Below are positions 24,999 to 33,167 of a stretch of 64,000 bases of DNA, one piece after another. Source of the DNA: Thalassomonas actiniarum (GTDB taxonomy: Bacteria > Pseudomonadota > Gammaproteobacteria > Enterobacterales > Alteromonadaceae); assembly GCF_000948975.2 (NCBI RefSeq), contig NZ_CP059735.1, forward strand, positions 5,950,603 through 6,014,602, read 5' to 3'. The translations under genes were made by a program, and so were the position numbers. Under the pieces are notes generated by a model, which was not told the origin of the DNA, did not search any database, and saw only the letters and a list, made by a program, of their open reading frames with translations. The stretch's first letter is position 1. Each line of letters opens with the position of its first letter.

Positions 24999-27508
24999 AC
25001 AAAGCATCGGTATTAATTGTCGACGATCGACCCGAAAATTTAATCGCATTAGAGGCCACACTTGAGAGCCTTGATTGTGACATTATCCAGGCCAGTTCCG
25101 GCGAAGCAGCCCTGGAGCTGTCCCTGGATCTGGATATTGCCATTATTTTGCTCGACGTGCAGATGCCCGGAATGGATGGCTATGAAACCGCCGAGATGTT
25201 CCGCAGCATCAAACGCACACGCAATATCCCTATTATTTTTGTCACCGCCATTTGTAAAGCCCAGCAGCATATGTTCAAAGGTTATGCCGCCGGTGGTGTT
25301 GATTTTTTATTTAAGCCTATCGAAGAGGAAGTACTGCTAAGTAAAGTTAAGGTATTCTTGGCGATGGATGCTCAAAAACAACAATTGAAACAACAATCGT
25401 CATTATTAGATGGCCAGCTCCGCGAGCTTAAACAACGCAAAGCAGAGCTCAGCCTGGAACGTTATCGCCTGGAAAAGGCACAGGAAGTTGCAGGAGTCGG
25501 TAGCTGGGATCTGATCGACAGGGAAAATCAGGCCGGTTTTACTGCCCAATGCTATCGGGTGATGGGATTGACCGACAGCGAAAACACTCAGCTCAGCAGC
25601 CTGCTCAGCCAGGTGGATCAGGAAGCCAGGACAGTGATCGACAACTCCATTCGTTCCTTTCAGCAGGGAGAGCCTGCCTTTTGGGATATTGAGCACAAAA
25701 TAACCACCCAGAACGGTGATAAAAAAACCATACGCCATCATGGCGAAGATTTTATTGATGAAGAAACCCGCACCCGCCATTTAATTGCCACGGTGCAAGA
25801 TATCACCGAATTGCGGGGGGCACAGCAGCAATTAATGATCGCCAACACCATTTTAGAAAACGCCACCGAAGGCATGGTGATCACCAATGAGCAGGGCACG
25901 ATTGAATGGGTAAACCGCGCCTTTTGCGAATTGATGGGTTACGCTGCAGAAGAGTTACTCGACGGTCCTATTAAAATTTTGCGTTCGGAGCGTCACGATG
26001 CCGCATTCTACCGGGACATGTGGGAAACCCTGCTTGAAGAAAAATCTTGGCAGGGGGAAATCTGGAACCGCAACAAAAGCGGTCAGGCGCTGCTGTTTAT
26101 GTCAACCATCGCACTGGTCGAGGGCAACCAGAATGAAGGCACTCAATATCTGGCAATCTACAACGATATAACCGACCTTAAAGCCGAAGGCTCGCTGACA
26201 AATTACCTGCCCAACCACGATGCCCTTACCCGGTTGCCCGACCACTACCTGCTGGAGGATCGCCTGGTACAAACCTGCCACTATGCCGCCAACTTTTCTA
26301 AGCAAGTTGCCCTGATTTATCTTGATATCGAAAGTTTTTCCTATATCAACCAGGAATTTGGCTTTCCTTTTGGCGATACTGTTCTGCAAAAAATAGCCAA
26401 GCGCATCGATAGCGCCATAGGTTATCAAACCAGCCTTTACCGGGTATGTAACGATGAGTTTGCCTTTATCGTGCCATTTTCCGACACCGGACGAGAATTT
26501 ATTTTTTATATCAATATGATCCGTGAAAAATTAGCACGTCCACTGCATATTGATAAACATAGCCTGTCGCTCAACCTTAAGGTCGGTGTCAGTGTTTATC
26601 CGCGAGATTCAAAATCCCCGGTTGATTTAATCGAACGGGCCCGCGATGCCCTGCGTCATAATGAAAAAGAAGCACGCAGCTCCTTCTGCTTCTACAACGA
26701 AGACATAAACAAACAAATAAAAGATTCATTATTACTGGAATCTGACATCCGCAATGCCTTGGAAAAAAAGGAATTCTTTTTAACCTACCAGCCTAAGCTC
26801 AATATGGCCACCGCCGAGATTGAAGGAGTCGAAGCACTGATCCGCTGGCAACACCCGGAGCATGGCATAGTATCGCCGATTAACTTCATCCCGGCAGCAG
26901 AAGCTTCGGGTTTGATTTTACCGCTCAGCGAATGGGTACTCGATGAAGCCTGTCGACAAGCCAAGCTATGGCATACACAAGGGTATAAGATCACTACTGC
27001 GGTCAACATATCGGCGGGTCATTTCAATAATGGCAAGCTCCTGGAAGATATAGATAAAACATTGAAAAAATATAACCTGCCCGCAGAATGCCTGGAAATC
27101 GAAATAACCGAAAACATGATGATGCAAAATATGGATGTGATCATCCCTATGCTTAAAGCATTGAAAGCACGTAAAGTATGCATATCAATCGACGACTTCG
27201 GTACCGGTTATTCTTCCTTTGCTTATCTTAAATCACTGCCCGTTGATACCCTGAAGATCGATCGCTCCTTTATTAAAGACCTGCATCACCACAAAGATGA
27301 CATCCACATAGTGCAGGCCATTACCAATATGGCCCATAAGATGGGACTAAAAGTGGTGGCCGAAGGGGTGGAAGAACAGGAGCATTGCCAGCAATTGTGC
27401 TCGATTGGCTGTGACGTAGTGCAGGGCTACTATATATCCCGCCCGGAAAAAGCGGACAATATCCAGGGGTTGCTTGATGTCGCTTATATTTCCCATCTGT
27501 CGATATGA
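24995..27508 (+). CDS. Receiver-PAS-PAS-(degenerate GGDEF)-EAL c-di-GMP phosphodiesterase
   Basis: Cytosolic response regulator of 837 aa. The receiver has D54 in ILLDVQMPGMDG and K106-region FLFKPIEEE. A coiled coil spans about 125-165. PAS/PAC domains are at about 165-280 and 285-405. The GGDEF domain at 410-560 has RVCNDEF in place of the GGDEF loop (about 482-488), so it should not make c-di-GMP. The EAL domain at 580-825 keeps its catalytic set: EALIRW at 615, AVNISAGHF, EIEITENMM, SIDDFGTGYSS, LKIDRSF, VVAEGVE and VQGYYISRP. Predicted activity is hydrolysis of c-di-GMP to pGpG under control of the receiver, fed by the coupled heme-c kinase. The inactive GGDEF may serve as a GTP-binding regulator. 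Confidence 0.93.
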   Translation: MNKASVLIVDDRPENLIALEATLESLDCDIIQASSGEAALELSLDLDIAIILLDVQMPGMDGYETAEMFRSIKRTRNIPIIFVTAICKAQQHMFKGYAAGGVDFLFKPIEEEVLLSKVKVFLAMDAQKQQLKQQSSLLDGQLRELKQRKAELSLERYRLEKAQEVAGVGSWDLIDRENQAGFTAQCYRVMGLTDSENTQLSSLLSQVDQEARTVIDNSIRSFQQGEPAFWDIEHKITTQNGDKKTIRHHGEDFIDEETRTRHLIATVQDITELRGAQQQLMIANTILENATEGMVITNEQGTIEWVNRAFCELMGYAAEELLDGPIKILRSERHDAAFYRDMWETLLEEKSWQGEIWNRNKSGQALLFMSTIALVEGNQNEGTQYLAIYNDITDLKAEGSLTNYLPNHDALTRLPDHYLLEDRLVQTCHYAANFSKQVALIYLDIESFSYINQEFGFPFGDTVLQKIAKRIDSAIGYQTSLYRVCNDEFAFIVPFSDTGREFIFYINMIREKLARPLHIDKHSLSLNLKVGVSVYPRDSKSPVDLIERARDALRHNEKEARSSFCFYNEDINKQIKDSLLLESDIRNALEKKEFFLTYQPKLNMATAEIEGVEALIRWQHPEHGIVSPINFIPAAEASGLILPLSEWVLDEACRQAKLWHTQGYKITTAVNISAGHFNNGKLLEDIDKTLKKYNLPAECLEIEITENMMMQNMDVIIPMLKALKARKVCISIDDFGTGYSSFAYLKSLPVDTLKIDRSFIKDLHHHKDDIHIVQAITNMAHKMGLKVVAEGVEEQEHCQQLCSIGCDVVQGYYISRPEKADNIQGLLDVAYISHLSI

Positions 27509-27519
27509 AGGAGAAAATT

Positions 27520-27624
27520 ATGTTTATCCTTAACCGCCAAAAACCACACGTGTCCACGCCAGGGAAGAGCAGAAGAAAAAGAATCAACGCCAACCAGAAG
27601 TCCTTGATTTTTAAAGGGGGATAA
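27520..27624 (+). CDS. Possible small basic protein (34 aa)
   Basis: An ATG at 27520 follows a strong AAGGAGAAAATT ribosome site and starts 11 nt after the phosphodiesterase stop. The product (starting MFILNRQKPH, with a KSRRKRIN core) is very basic and has no recognised family. The strong start signal and position at the end of the signalling operon make translation plausible. No comparative evidence is available here, so it could be chance. Confidence 0.35.
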   Translation: MFILNRQKPHVSTPGKSRRKRINANQKSLIFKGG

Positions 27625-27684
27625 GACGCTTATAACTTTTATTATCTTTCAAAAAAGAGCCTGCTCAGTATCCGTTATCGCATC

Positions 27685-27797
27685 GAGCAGGAAAATGAAA
27701 TAGAGGGGGCAAAAGCTATATCAAATCAATCCGAGTTGTATTTTTGATAAAAGTTTGGCTGATTCTGAAATTATATTTTTAACAGGTTGATAAAGCT
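27685..27797 (+). promoter_or_regulatory. Leader region conserved between the two chemoreceptor genes
   Basis: From gagcaggaaa through atccgagttgta, ttgataa, aaagttt and aacaggttga to the ATG, this leader matches the leader of the second chemoreceptor (51891-52004, minus strand) in the same order. The shared taaa(a)gttt could be the -35 of a flagellar sigma-28 promoter, but the -10 GCCGATAA is not clear in either copy. Conservation outside coding sequence suggests the regulatory region was duplicated together with the gene. Confidence 0.5.
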
Positions 27798-29816
27798 ATG
27801 AAATTATCTATTGGTAAAAAACTAAGCTTCTCTTTTGGTGTCATCTTATTCTTGATGGTTATCTCTGGTAGCGTAACCTACACCCTGGTGCTCGATAATG
27901 AAAAAGTTCAGGATCGGGTGGTAAATTTAAGAATGAAAACCGTGCTCTTGGGTAAGGATGTCACTAACGGTATTAATGCTTCACTGGCGGCATTGCGGGG
28001 TTATATGATCCTGGGAAAAGATCCGGCTAAAGCCGAGTTAATGATAAATGCCCGTGCCGAAGCCTGGAAAACAATAGAAGCGTCGATAAAGCAGTTTCAG
28101 CAATTAGCCAAAAACTGGACCGTACCGGAAAATGTAAAGCGCTTGCAGGCTATCAGGCAAGAATTGGCGGTTTTTAAACAGGCGCAACAGGAAATTGAAG
28201 ACATTGCCCAAAGCGGTGAAAATATCCCCTCCTATAATTTACTGTTAAGCCAGGCCGCCCCTAAAGCCGGAGCCATGCTGGCCAGTATCACTGCCATTAT
28301 TGATGAAGAATCCCAATTAAAGGCGACTGCAGCACGCAAAAGCCTGCTGAAAAATCTGGCCGATACCCGGGGCTCCTTTGCCGTGGGGCTGGCAAATATC
28401 CGGGCCTACCTGTTATCCGGCGATGAAAAATTCAAAGAAAACTTTGACGGAAAATGGCAGGTAAATGAGGCCAGGGTAAAGACCATTAATGCCAGCCAAC
28501 AGACATTATTTACCGAAACACAGCAAGGGCATTGGCAGGAATTTTTACAAACCCGCCAGCAGTTTGCTCCTTTGCCTGAAAACATGTTCGCCCTGCGCAG
28601 TGCGCCGAACTGGAATCAGGCGAACCACTGGCTCGGCACCAAGGCGGCACCGACAGCGAAAAAAATTCTCACCTTGCTGGATGAAATGAAAGCCTCCCAG
28701 GAGAAATTGCTAGTAACAGATACCGAACAAGCCGCCGGCCTGGTGCAGGCATTAAAAACCAATTTAGTCATTCTGACCCTGATTTCGCTGGCCGTAGGGA
28801 TAGCCTGTGCACTGCTCTTTAGCAAAGACTTGCTGCAACGCTTAGCGGTGATTTTAGGACGTGCCGAAAAGATTGCCGATGGCGATATGACAGGTAAAGA
28901 ATTGACCATTAAAGGGCAAGATGAACTGGCGAACTTAACCGTTGCGGTAAATAAGATGTCTGGTTCTTTAAAGTCCCTGGTACAACAAACGGCAAACTCT
29001 ATGGTAGATGCGTCTAAAGGCACCGATAAAATTTCCAGTGCCAACCGGGATATGGCGTCAAGCATAGAAGATCAGGTCGGGCAAATGGCACAGATTGCCG
29101 CAGCGATTGAAGAGCTTTCCACTTCATCGGTAGAGGTTTCCGGCAATTGTAATGATGCTTCACAAAGCGCCTCGGACGCCGCAAACCTGGCACAATCCGG
29201 CGGAGAGGTCGTCAAGCAAACCTTAACCCATATGGAAGCCATTAAAGTCGCCTTTGATAACAGCGCCAGTGCCATTGCCACCGTGAGTGAACACAGCAAG
29301 GAAATTGAAAGTATCCTCAGTGTGATCCGCGGCATTGCCGAGCAAACCAATTTGCTGGCGCTTAATGCCGCCATTGAAGCGGCCCGTGCCGGAGAGCAGG
29401 GACGGGGTTTTGCCGTAGTGGCAGATGAAGTGCGCCAGCTTGCCAGCCGTACCACCAGTGCCACGGTGGAAGTGGAAAGCGCCATAGAAACCATGCGTAA
29501 AGAAACCGACAATGCCGTGGTATTGATCAATGCAAGCGGCGGTGAAATTGAGAACGGCGTGGAAATGTCCAATAAGGCGGCCAGCTCCCTGGGGGATATT
29601 ATTATCAGTGTCGATGAAGTCGTGGCTAAGATACAGGCGATTGCCGCCACTGCCGAGCAGCAAACCATGACTACTGCCGAGATTGCCCAAAATGCCGATA
29701 TGGTATCCAGTATTACCCAGGAGGTGCAGGCTGGGGTTGGCAATGTGGTTGAGTTGTCAGAGCATGTCACCCGGGATACCAGCGACCGCTCCTCTAAACT
29801 TATGGCGATGATTTAA
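27798..29816 (+). CDS. Methyl-accepting chemotaxis protein with HBM-type sensor (copy 1)
   Basis: Chemoreceptor of 672 aa. TM1 is at 9-30 and a long all-helical periplasmic domain spans 35-315. Its length and two-bundle layout suggest the helical bimodular (HBM) class, which in Pseudomonas McpS binds organic acids. TM2 is near 317-337, followed by HAMP. The cytoplasmic signalling hairpin has [20 protein letters not shown] at about 509-528 and [13 protein letters not shown]. There is no CheR-docking pentapeptide at the C-terminus. It should cluster at the pole and signal through CheW/CheA. Its near-twin of equal length lies at 49872-51890. The ligand is unknown. Confidence 0.93.
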   Translation: MKLSIGKKLSFSFGVILFLMVISGSVTYTLVLDNEKVQDRVVNLRMKTVLLGKDVTNGINASLAALRGYMILGKDPAKAELMINARAEAWKTIEASIKQFQQLAKNWTVPENVKRLQAIRQELAVFKQAQQEIEDIAQSGENIPSYNLLLSQAAPKAGAMLASITAIIDEESQLKATAARKSLLKNLADTRGSFAVGLANIRAYLLSGDEKFKENFDGKWQVNEARVKTINASQQTLFTETQQGHWQEFLQTRQQFAPLPENMFALRSAPNWNQANHWLGTKAAPTAKKILTLLDEMKASQEKLLVTDTEQAAGLVQALKTNLVILTLISLAVGIACALLFSKDLLQRLAVILGRAEKIADGDMTGKELTIKGQDELANLTVAVNKMSGSLKSLVQQTANSMVDASKGTDKISSANRDMASSIEDQVGQMAQIAAAIEELSTSSVEVSGNCNDASQSASDAANLAQSGGEVVKQTLTHMEAIKVAFDNSASAIATVSEHSKEIESILSVIRGIAEQTNLLALNAAIEAARAGEQGRGFAVVADEVRQLASRTTSATVEVESAIETMRKETDNAVVLINASGGEIENGVEMSNKAASSLGDIIISVDEVVAKIQAIAATAEQQTMTTAEIAQNADMVSSITQEVQAGVGNVVELSEHVTRDTSDRSSKLMAMI

Positions 29817-29954
29817 AGGGCTGTTTATTCAGGGCCTTAACCCCTAAGAAAAGCACATAAGCCGACTCTTTATGTTCAGGATGAACAGTATGCTGTAACG
29901 GCATGGAAGCCAAAACGCGGCGATATTGGCATGAACGACATACTTACCACTTAA

Positions 29955-30083
29955 TCAGGCCACGATGCCGGGCAGCTGTTACGCTTTATTGATGGCATCG
30001 ATGACGATGATGCTGAAATAGAAATAACAGAAGTCAGCTCCCCCAGGATAGTGGCGGAGCTTAAGGCTGCTTTAGCAGAATAA
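29955..30083 (+). pseudogene. Fused relics of a TonB receptor and a TPR-sulfotransferase
   Basis: The open stretch encodes HDAGQLLRFIDGIDDDDAEI, a copy of receptor residues TDAGQPLRFIGGIYYDDFEI (near 12559-12620). About ten codons later comes VAELKAALAE-stop, a copy of the sulfotransferase C-terminus AELKATLAE. The two pieces are in one frame with no start codon; a stop lies just before position 29955. A deletion thus removed most of both genes from a second copy of the 11.3-15.8 kb locus. The 130 nt before it (29817-29954), after the chemoreceptor stop, show nothing recognisable. Confidence 0.75.
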
Positions 30084-30164
30084 AACAATAGCTGTTGTTT
30101 TCTCCGGGACAGGTAAAGTGCCTTTGCCTGTAAGCGGATAGCCAGCACGATAAAATACCGATAA

Positions 30165-30194
30165 GGCTACTGCGCCAACTTAAAAACAGTAGCC
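30165..30194 (-). terminator. Hairpin downstream of symE-like gene
   Basis: The stem ggctactg/cagtagcc with a 14-nt loop lies 22 nt after the symE-like stop on the minus strand. It occupies the same position as the hairpin beside the truncated symE at 15860-15894. No T-run. Confidence 0.45.
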
Positions 30195-30215
30195 CAGGTG
30201 TTAACAATAACTTGT

Positions 30216-30479
30216 TTAATCCCCCTGCTTAAGCCTGATGTTCATCTCCCCTTGATTGATAATAATGCTGACCTTTTGGCCGACGGTAAAACCGGCCTTG
30301 TGTAACCATTTCCCCCTGAGCACAAGACAAGGCTCAAGCTTTACCGGCGCATAGTTAATGCCTACGCCGCGGACTTTCACCGCCGACTCGCACACGGTTT
30401 CCACTACGGTAAGTTGCCGATAAATGGGATATTTTACTTTTGCCGAGCCTGGCTCTGACGTATGATGATATTCAGCCAT
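30216..30479 (-). CDS. SymE-like toxin-family protein (SpoVT/AbrB fold)
   Basis: Protein of 87 aa. The C-terminal half, VKLEPCLVLRGKWLHKAGFT followed by VGQKVSIIINQGEMNIRLK, is the AbrB-like swapped-hairpin pattern of SymE (LxGxWLxxAGF.xGxxV.V). SymE in E. coli is an SOS-induced RNA-associated protein held in check by the antisense RNA SymR. Here the ATG has GGAG 5 nt upstream. No LexA box was recognised, and an antisense RNA cannot be proven from the sequence, though a 10-bp hairpin (30514-30540) lies just upstream. A second, truncated symE is at 15916-16000. Confidence 0.8.
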   Translation of the reverse strand: MAEYHHTSEPGSAKVKYPIYRQLTVVETVCESAVKVRGVGINYAPVKLEPCLVLRGKWLHKAGFTVGQKVSIIINQGEMNIRLKQGD

Positions 30480-30513
30480 GACGAACTCCTTTGAAGTTTG
30501 TTGTGGTTAGCGA

Positions 30514-30540
30514 CCTCTGAGTGCTGCGAACACTCAGGGG
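30514..30540. other. Hairpin in the 5' region of symE-like gene
   Basis: cctctgagtg pairs with cactcagggg (one wobble) over a 7-nt loop, 35 nt upstream of the symE-like start. It could belong to the mRNA leader or to an antisense SymR-type transcript. Apart from it and copy B of the intergenic repeat, I see nothing firm in the 414-nt stretch 30480-30893. Confidence 0.4.
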
Positions 30541-30690
30541 TTGCGACCATTAATGAATGGGCAATATTGGTTTTTGTGCGCTCCTTTGTTGACCGGATGG
30601 GCACTCTTAATGAAAGACCTTATTAGCGGTTAAAGCAATAATGGTGCTGGCTGTTTTTACAGTGGCTGGCGCTGGATTTGTCCGTAATGG

Positions 30691-30766
30691 TTTACATTCG
30701 GCCAAGGCAGCTTTAGCACCGGATAGCGATAAAAAAACAGGATAAAACTTAGCGTCATTCTGCGCG
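30691..30766. repeat. Degenerate intergenic repeat, copy B
   Basis: Partner of copy A at 16001-16071 (tttacatt, ggcca, A-run, taaaa, agcgt, ctgc in order). It overlaps a 67-codon minus-strand frame (30810-30607, MVGAWEKGGG...), which I do not call a gene because copy A does not preserve that frame. Confidence 0.5.
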
Positions 30767-30893
30767 TGAAAATGGAAACTTCCCCCGCCCTTTTCCCATG
30801 CTCCTACCAAGGGGCTAAATGCAATCTTCAGAGCGCCTGATGCCCGAAGTTCATACGAGCCAGTAAACTATACTCAAGATCAGTAGTCCTCAT

Positions 30894-31382
30894 ATGTCCG
30901 CAATTAACGGGAAAATATTAATGCGCTGCCTGACCCAAGCTTCACAATTTGAACTTGCCCTATTTGCTTATCAAAAGTCGGTTCTGGCTCTCAACCCCTG
31001 TAATGAAAAGGGCCCCGGAAATACCTGGACATGGCAGAAAAAACACCGCTGGTACCATAAGCAACCACTGCAATTACTCAAACCCGCCACCTGGTTCACG
31101 GATCCTAAAAAAAGCTTCCTGCTCAAATCCCTGGAGAGCAGATTTAATTTTGTTAAAGCCGTAGCAACTCACGGCACGGATATTATCCTTTTTGATAATG
31201 AAGCCTTTAATAAAGAGCTGAGTTTGCTTCCGTTTGCCCCCAACAACCTGGAACTAAAATATAACATTCATGCTTATGATACGGCCTATAGAGATTACCT
31301 CACGGCATGCGAGTCAGGAAAAAGCGCTCAGGTGAGCGAACCTGTTATTGAACACTTTTGCAAGGCTCCCGCTTCGAAATAA
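30894..31382 (+). CDS. Hypothetical cytosolic protein, 162 aa
   Basis: No family recognised. The protein lacks a signal peptide and TM segments. It is rich in Lys, Trp and His in the first half (GNTWTWQKKHRWYHKQP) and has a mixed alpha/beta look afterwards. The codon pattern is like that of neighbouring genes, which supports coding. An internal ATG at 30921 (MRCLTQASQF) is an alternative start; neither has a strong ribosome site. It stands alone between the symE-like gene and a convergent symporter gene. Confidence 0.55.
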   Translation: MSAINGKILMRCLTQASQFELALFAYQKSVLALNPCNEKGPGNTWTWQKKHRWYHKQPLQLLKPATWFTDPKKSFLLKSLESRFNFVKAVATHGTDIILFDNEAFNKELSLLPFAPNNLELKYNIHAYDTAYRDYLTACESGKSAQVSEPVIEHFCKAPASK

Positions 31383-31459
31383 TCATCGGCGGCACTAAAG
31401 GCGCTTTATCATTGGCAATTAACAAGCATCAGCCCCCTTAAATTAAAGGATACCAGGGA

Positions 31460-32746
31460 TCATAATTGACCATCCTCTAGCGGCTTGCTTGCGACTTCCC
31501 GCTGGCCCACCAGGCGTGTCATGACCATCGAAGCCGTTAAATCGCCGGTAACATTTATTGTTGTCCTGCACATATCCAAGATGCGATCCACCCCCAGGAT
31601 AAGCGCTATGCCTTCCACCGGCACCCCGATATTTTGCAAAATGGTTGCCAGGATCACTATGCCGACCCCGGGCGTACTCGGCGCACCGATTGACGCACCA
31701 ACCGTGGTAATAGAAAGCATCAGCAGTTCATTAATGCTTAAATCAACCCCAAAAAGCTGGGTCAGGAAAATTGCCGCACATACCTGGTAAAGCGCGGTAC
31801 CGTCCATATTCACCGTGGCGCCCAAAGGGATAACAAACTTGGAAATACTCGGCGGCACCTTTAACTTGTTTTCTGCCGTTTCGATGGACAGGGGCATCAC
31901 GGCCGCAGAGCTTGAGGTTGAAAAGGCCATCAACTGCACTTCTTTCACCAAAGACAGCATGCGCCAGGGGGGAATGCCTGCAGTGACATATATGACGATA
32001 AAATAAAAACACAGCAGCGCCAGCAAACCAAGGACAACCGTGGCAATATAAAAGAACATAGATACGATGGCATCCAGGCCCACCTTAATGGTGATACTGC
32101 ACAACAAACCAAACACCGCATAAGGGGCCAGTTTCATGGTCCAGCCCACTATGGTCATGGCAAAAGCCTGCAGCGATGCGAATAACTGCAATAACGGCTG
32201 GGCATCTTTGTGTTTCATATTGATCAGCGCCACCCCCATAAAGACCGCCAAGATCACAAAAAACAGGATATTGCCGTCAAGCTCAGCCTGCGCCGAATTG
32301 ACCGGGATAAGCTTGACTATCATGTCGGGCAAAGTGGTAAAAGTGGCCTCGGCGGATTTGCTGACCTCTACCGCCGGCGGCAGCGAACGCAAAACCTCCG
32401 TTGATACCGACAACCCCGGCTGCAGCAAAAAGGACACCGACATGCCGATAGCAACCGCGACTACCGTGGTAAAGATAAAATAAGGGGCGATCCTAAGTCC
32501 CAGCTCCTTCAATGTTTCGGTATCGCCGGCACTGGTAATGCCGATAATGATCGAACTCATCACCAGCGGGATCACGATCATTTTGATCAATTCTAAGAAA
32601 ACATTGCCGACCAGGGCAATCCAGGGAGCTATGGCATAGGCGAGATCTTTTTCAATTAACCCCAGGGCATCCGGCGACAGCAATAAGCCTACCGCAACCC
32701 CGGATACCATGCCGACAATGACTTTTAACCAAAACATTTTTTCCAT
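31460..32746 (-). CDS. Dicarboxylate/amino acid:cation symporter (DAACS, GltP/DctA family)
   Basis: Inner-membrane sodium- or proton-coupled carrier of 428 aa from the ATG at 32746. That start has GGGAAGG upstream and is preferred to the in-frame GTG at 32758. Family motifs are present: the serine-rich hairpin AFSTSSSAAVMPLSIETAE (HP1), TVNMDGTALYQ (TM7), STPGVGIVILATIL (HP2) and the substrate/Na-binding LGVDRILDMCRTTINVTGD (TM8) with its Arg and Asp. An Arg in TM8 favours acidic substrates such as glutamate, aspartate or C4-dicarboxylates. Monocistronic. Confidence 0.92.
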   Translation of the reverse strand: MEKMFWLKVIVGMVSGVAVGLLLSPDALGLIEKDLAYAIAPWIALVGNVFLELIKMIVIPLVMSSIIIGITSAGDTETLKELGLRIAPYFIFTTVVAVAIGMSVSFLLQPGLSVSTEVLRSLPPAVEVSKSAEATFTTLPDMIVKLIPVNSAQAELDGNILFFVILAVFMGVALINMKHKDAQPLLQLFASLQAFAMTIVGWTMKLAPYAVFGLLCSITIKVGLDAIVSMFFYIATVVLGLLALLCFYFIVIYVTAGIPPWRMLSLVKEVQLMAFSTSSSAAVMPLSIETAENKLKVPPSISKFVIPLGATVNMDGTALYQVCAAIFLTQLFGVDLSINELLMLSITTVGASIGAPSTPGVGIVILATILQNIGVPVEGIALILGVDRILDMCRTTINVTGDLTASMVMTRLVGQREVASKPLEDGQL

Positions 32747-33134
32747 GATATTTTGCACCTTCCCTACTGGCAGCTTAAAGAAAACCTGTCTTCAACAAAT
32801 AACCTTTGTATTGCACAGACAACCATTACCGGTTATCACCGCAGTGCCCGAGGTTTTATAATAACGCCAAGAGCTTTTTCCGACCTTGTTCCGGCGCAAA
32901 CTTTCCCTGTGTTCACCCTCTTTGTGGAGGATATTAGCCTAAAGATGATCTATGACCTTACTCCCCTAAACAAGTATTTTTCAGCCAACTTTATTAAGCC
33001 TTTAGCATAGCTGTTGCGATAACTCGCATTGTGAAGTTCCCCTGAGGAGCTTAACCATTATTGCCGATAAAATAAGCGGGGAATCAGCAGAAAGGATGCA
33101 ACAGAAGAGGTAAAAGCTGACAATAAAAGATAAA
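32747..33134. other. Intergenic, promoter side of the symporter; no gene found
   Basis: About 390 nt between the symporter start and the terminator of the MBL gene. A plus-strand frame of 85 codons (32753-33010) exists but has no ribosome site and no coding character. No promoter boxes can be named with confidence. Confidence 0.45.
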
Positions 33135-33156
33135 GCAGCCGAATTTCTTCGGCTGC
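33135..33156 (-). terminator. Rho-independent terminator of MBL-fold gene
   Basis: The 9-bp stem gcagccgaa/ttcggctgc with a 4-nt loop is followed on the minus strand by tttatctttt. It lies 11 nt beyond the stop of the MBL-fold gene. Confidence 0.75.
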
Positions 33157-33167
33157 CCGGCATTTGT

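Noticed and set aside
30216-30479. Complete type I toxin-antitoxin pair with a SymR-like antisense RNA
   Set aside because: An antisense promoter could not be identified by eye; only the SymE-like protein and a nearby hairpin are supported.
30607-30810. 67-codon minus-strand frame upstream of symE
   Set aside because: Overlaps the duplicated intergenic repeat, whose other copy does not preserve the frame.
32753-33010. 85-codon frame divergent from the symporter
   Set aside because: No ribosome site or coding character; overlaps the symporter start region.
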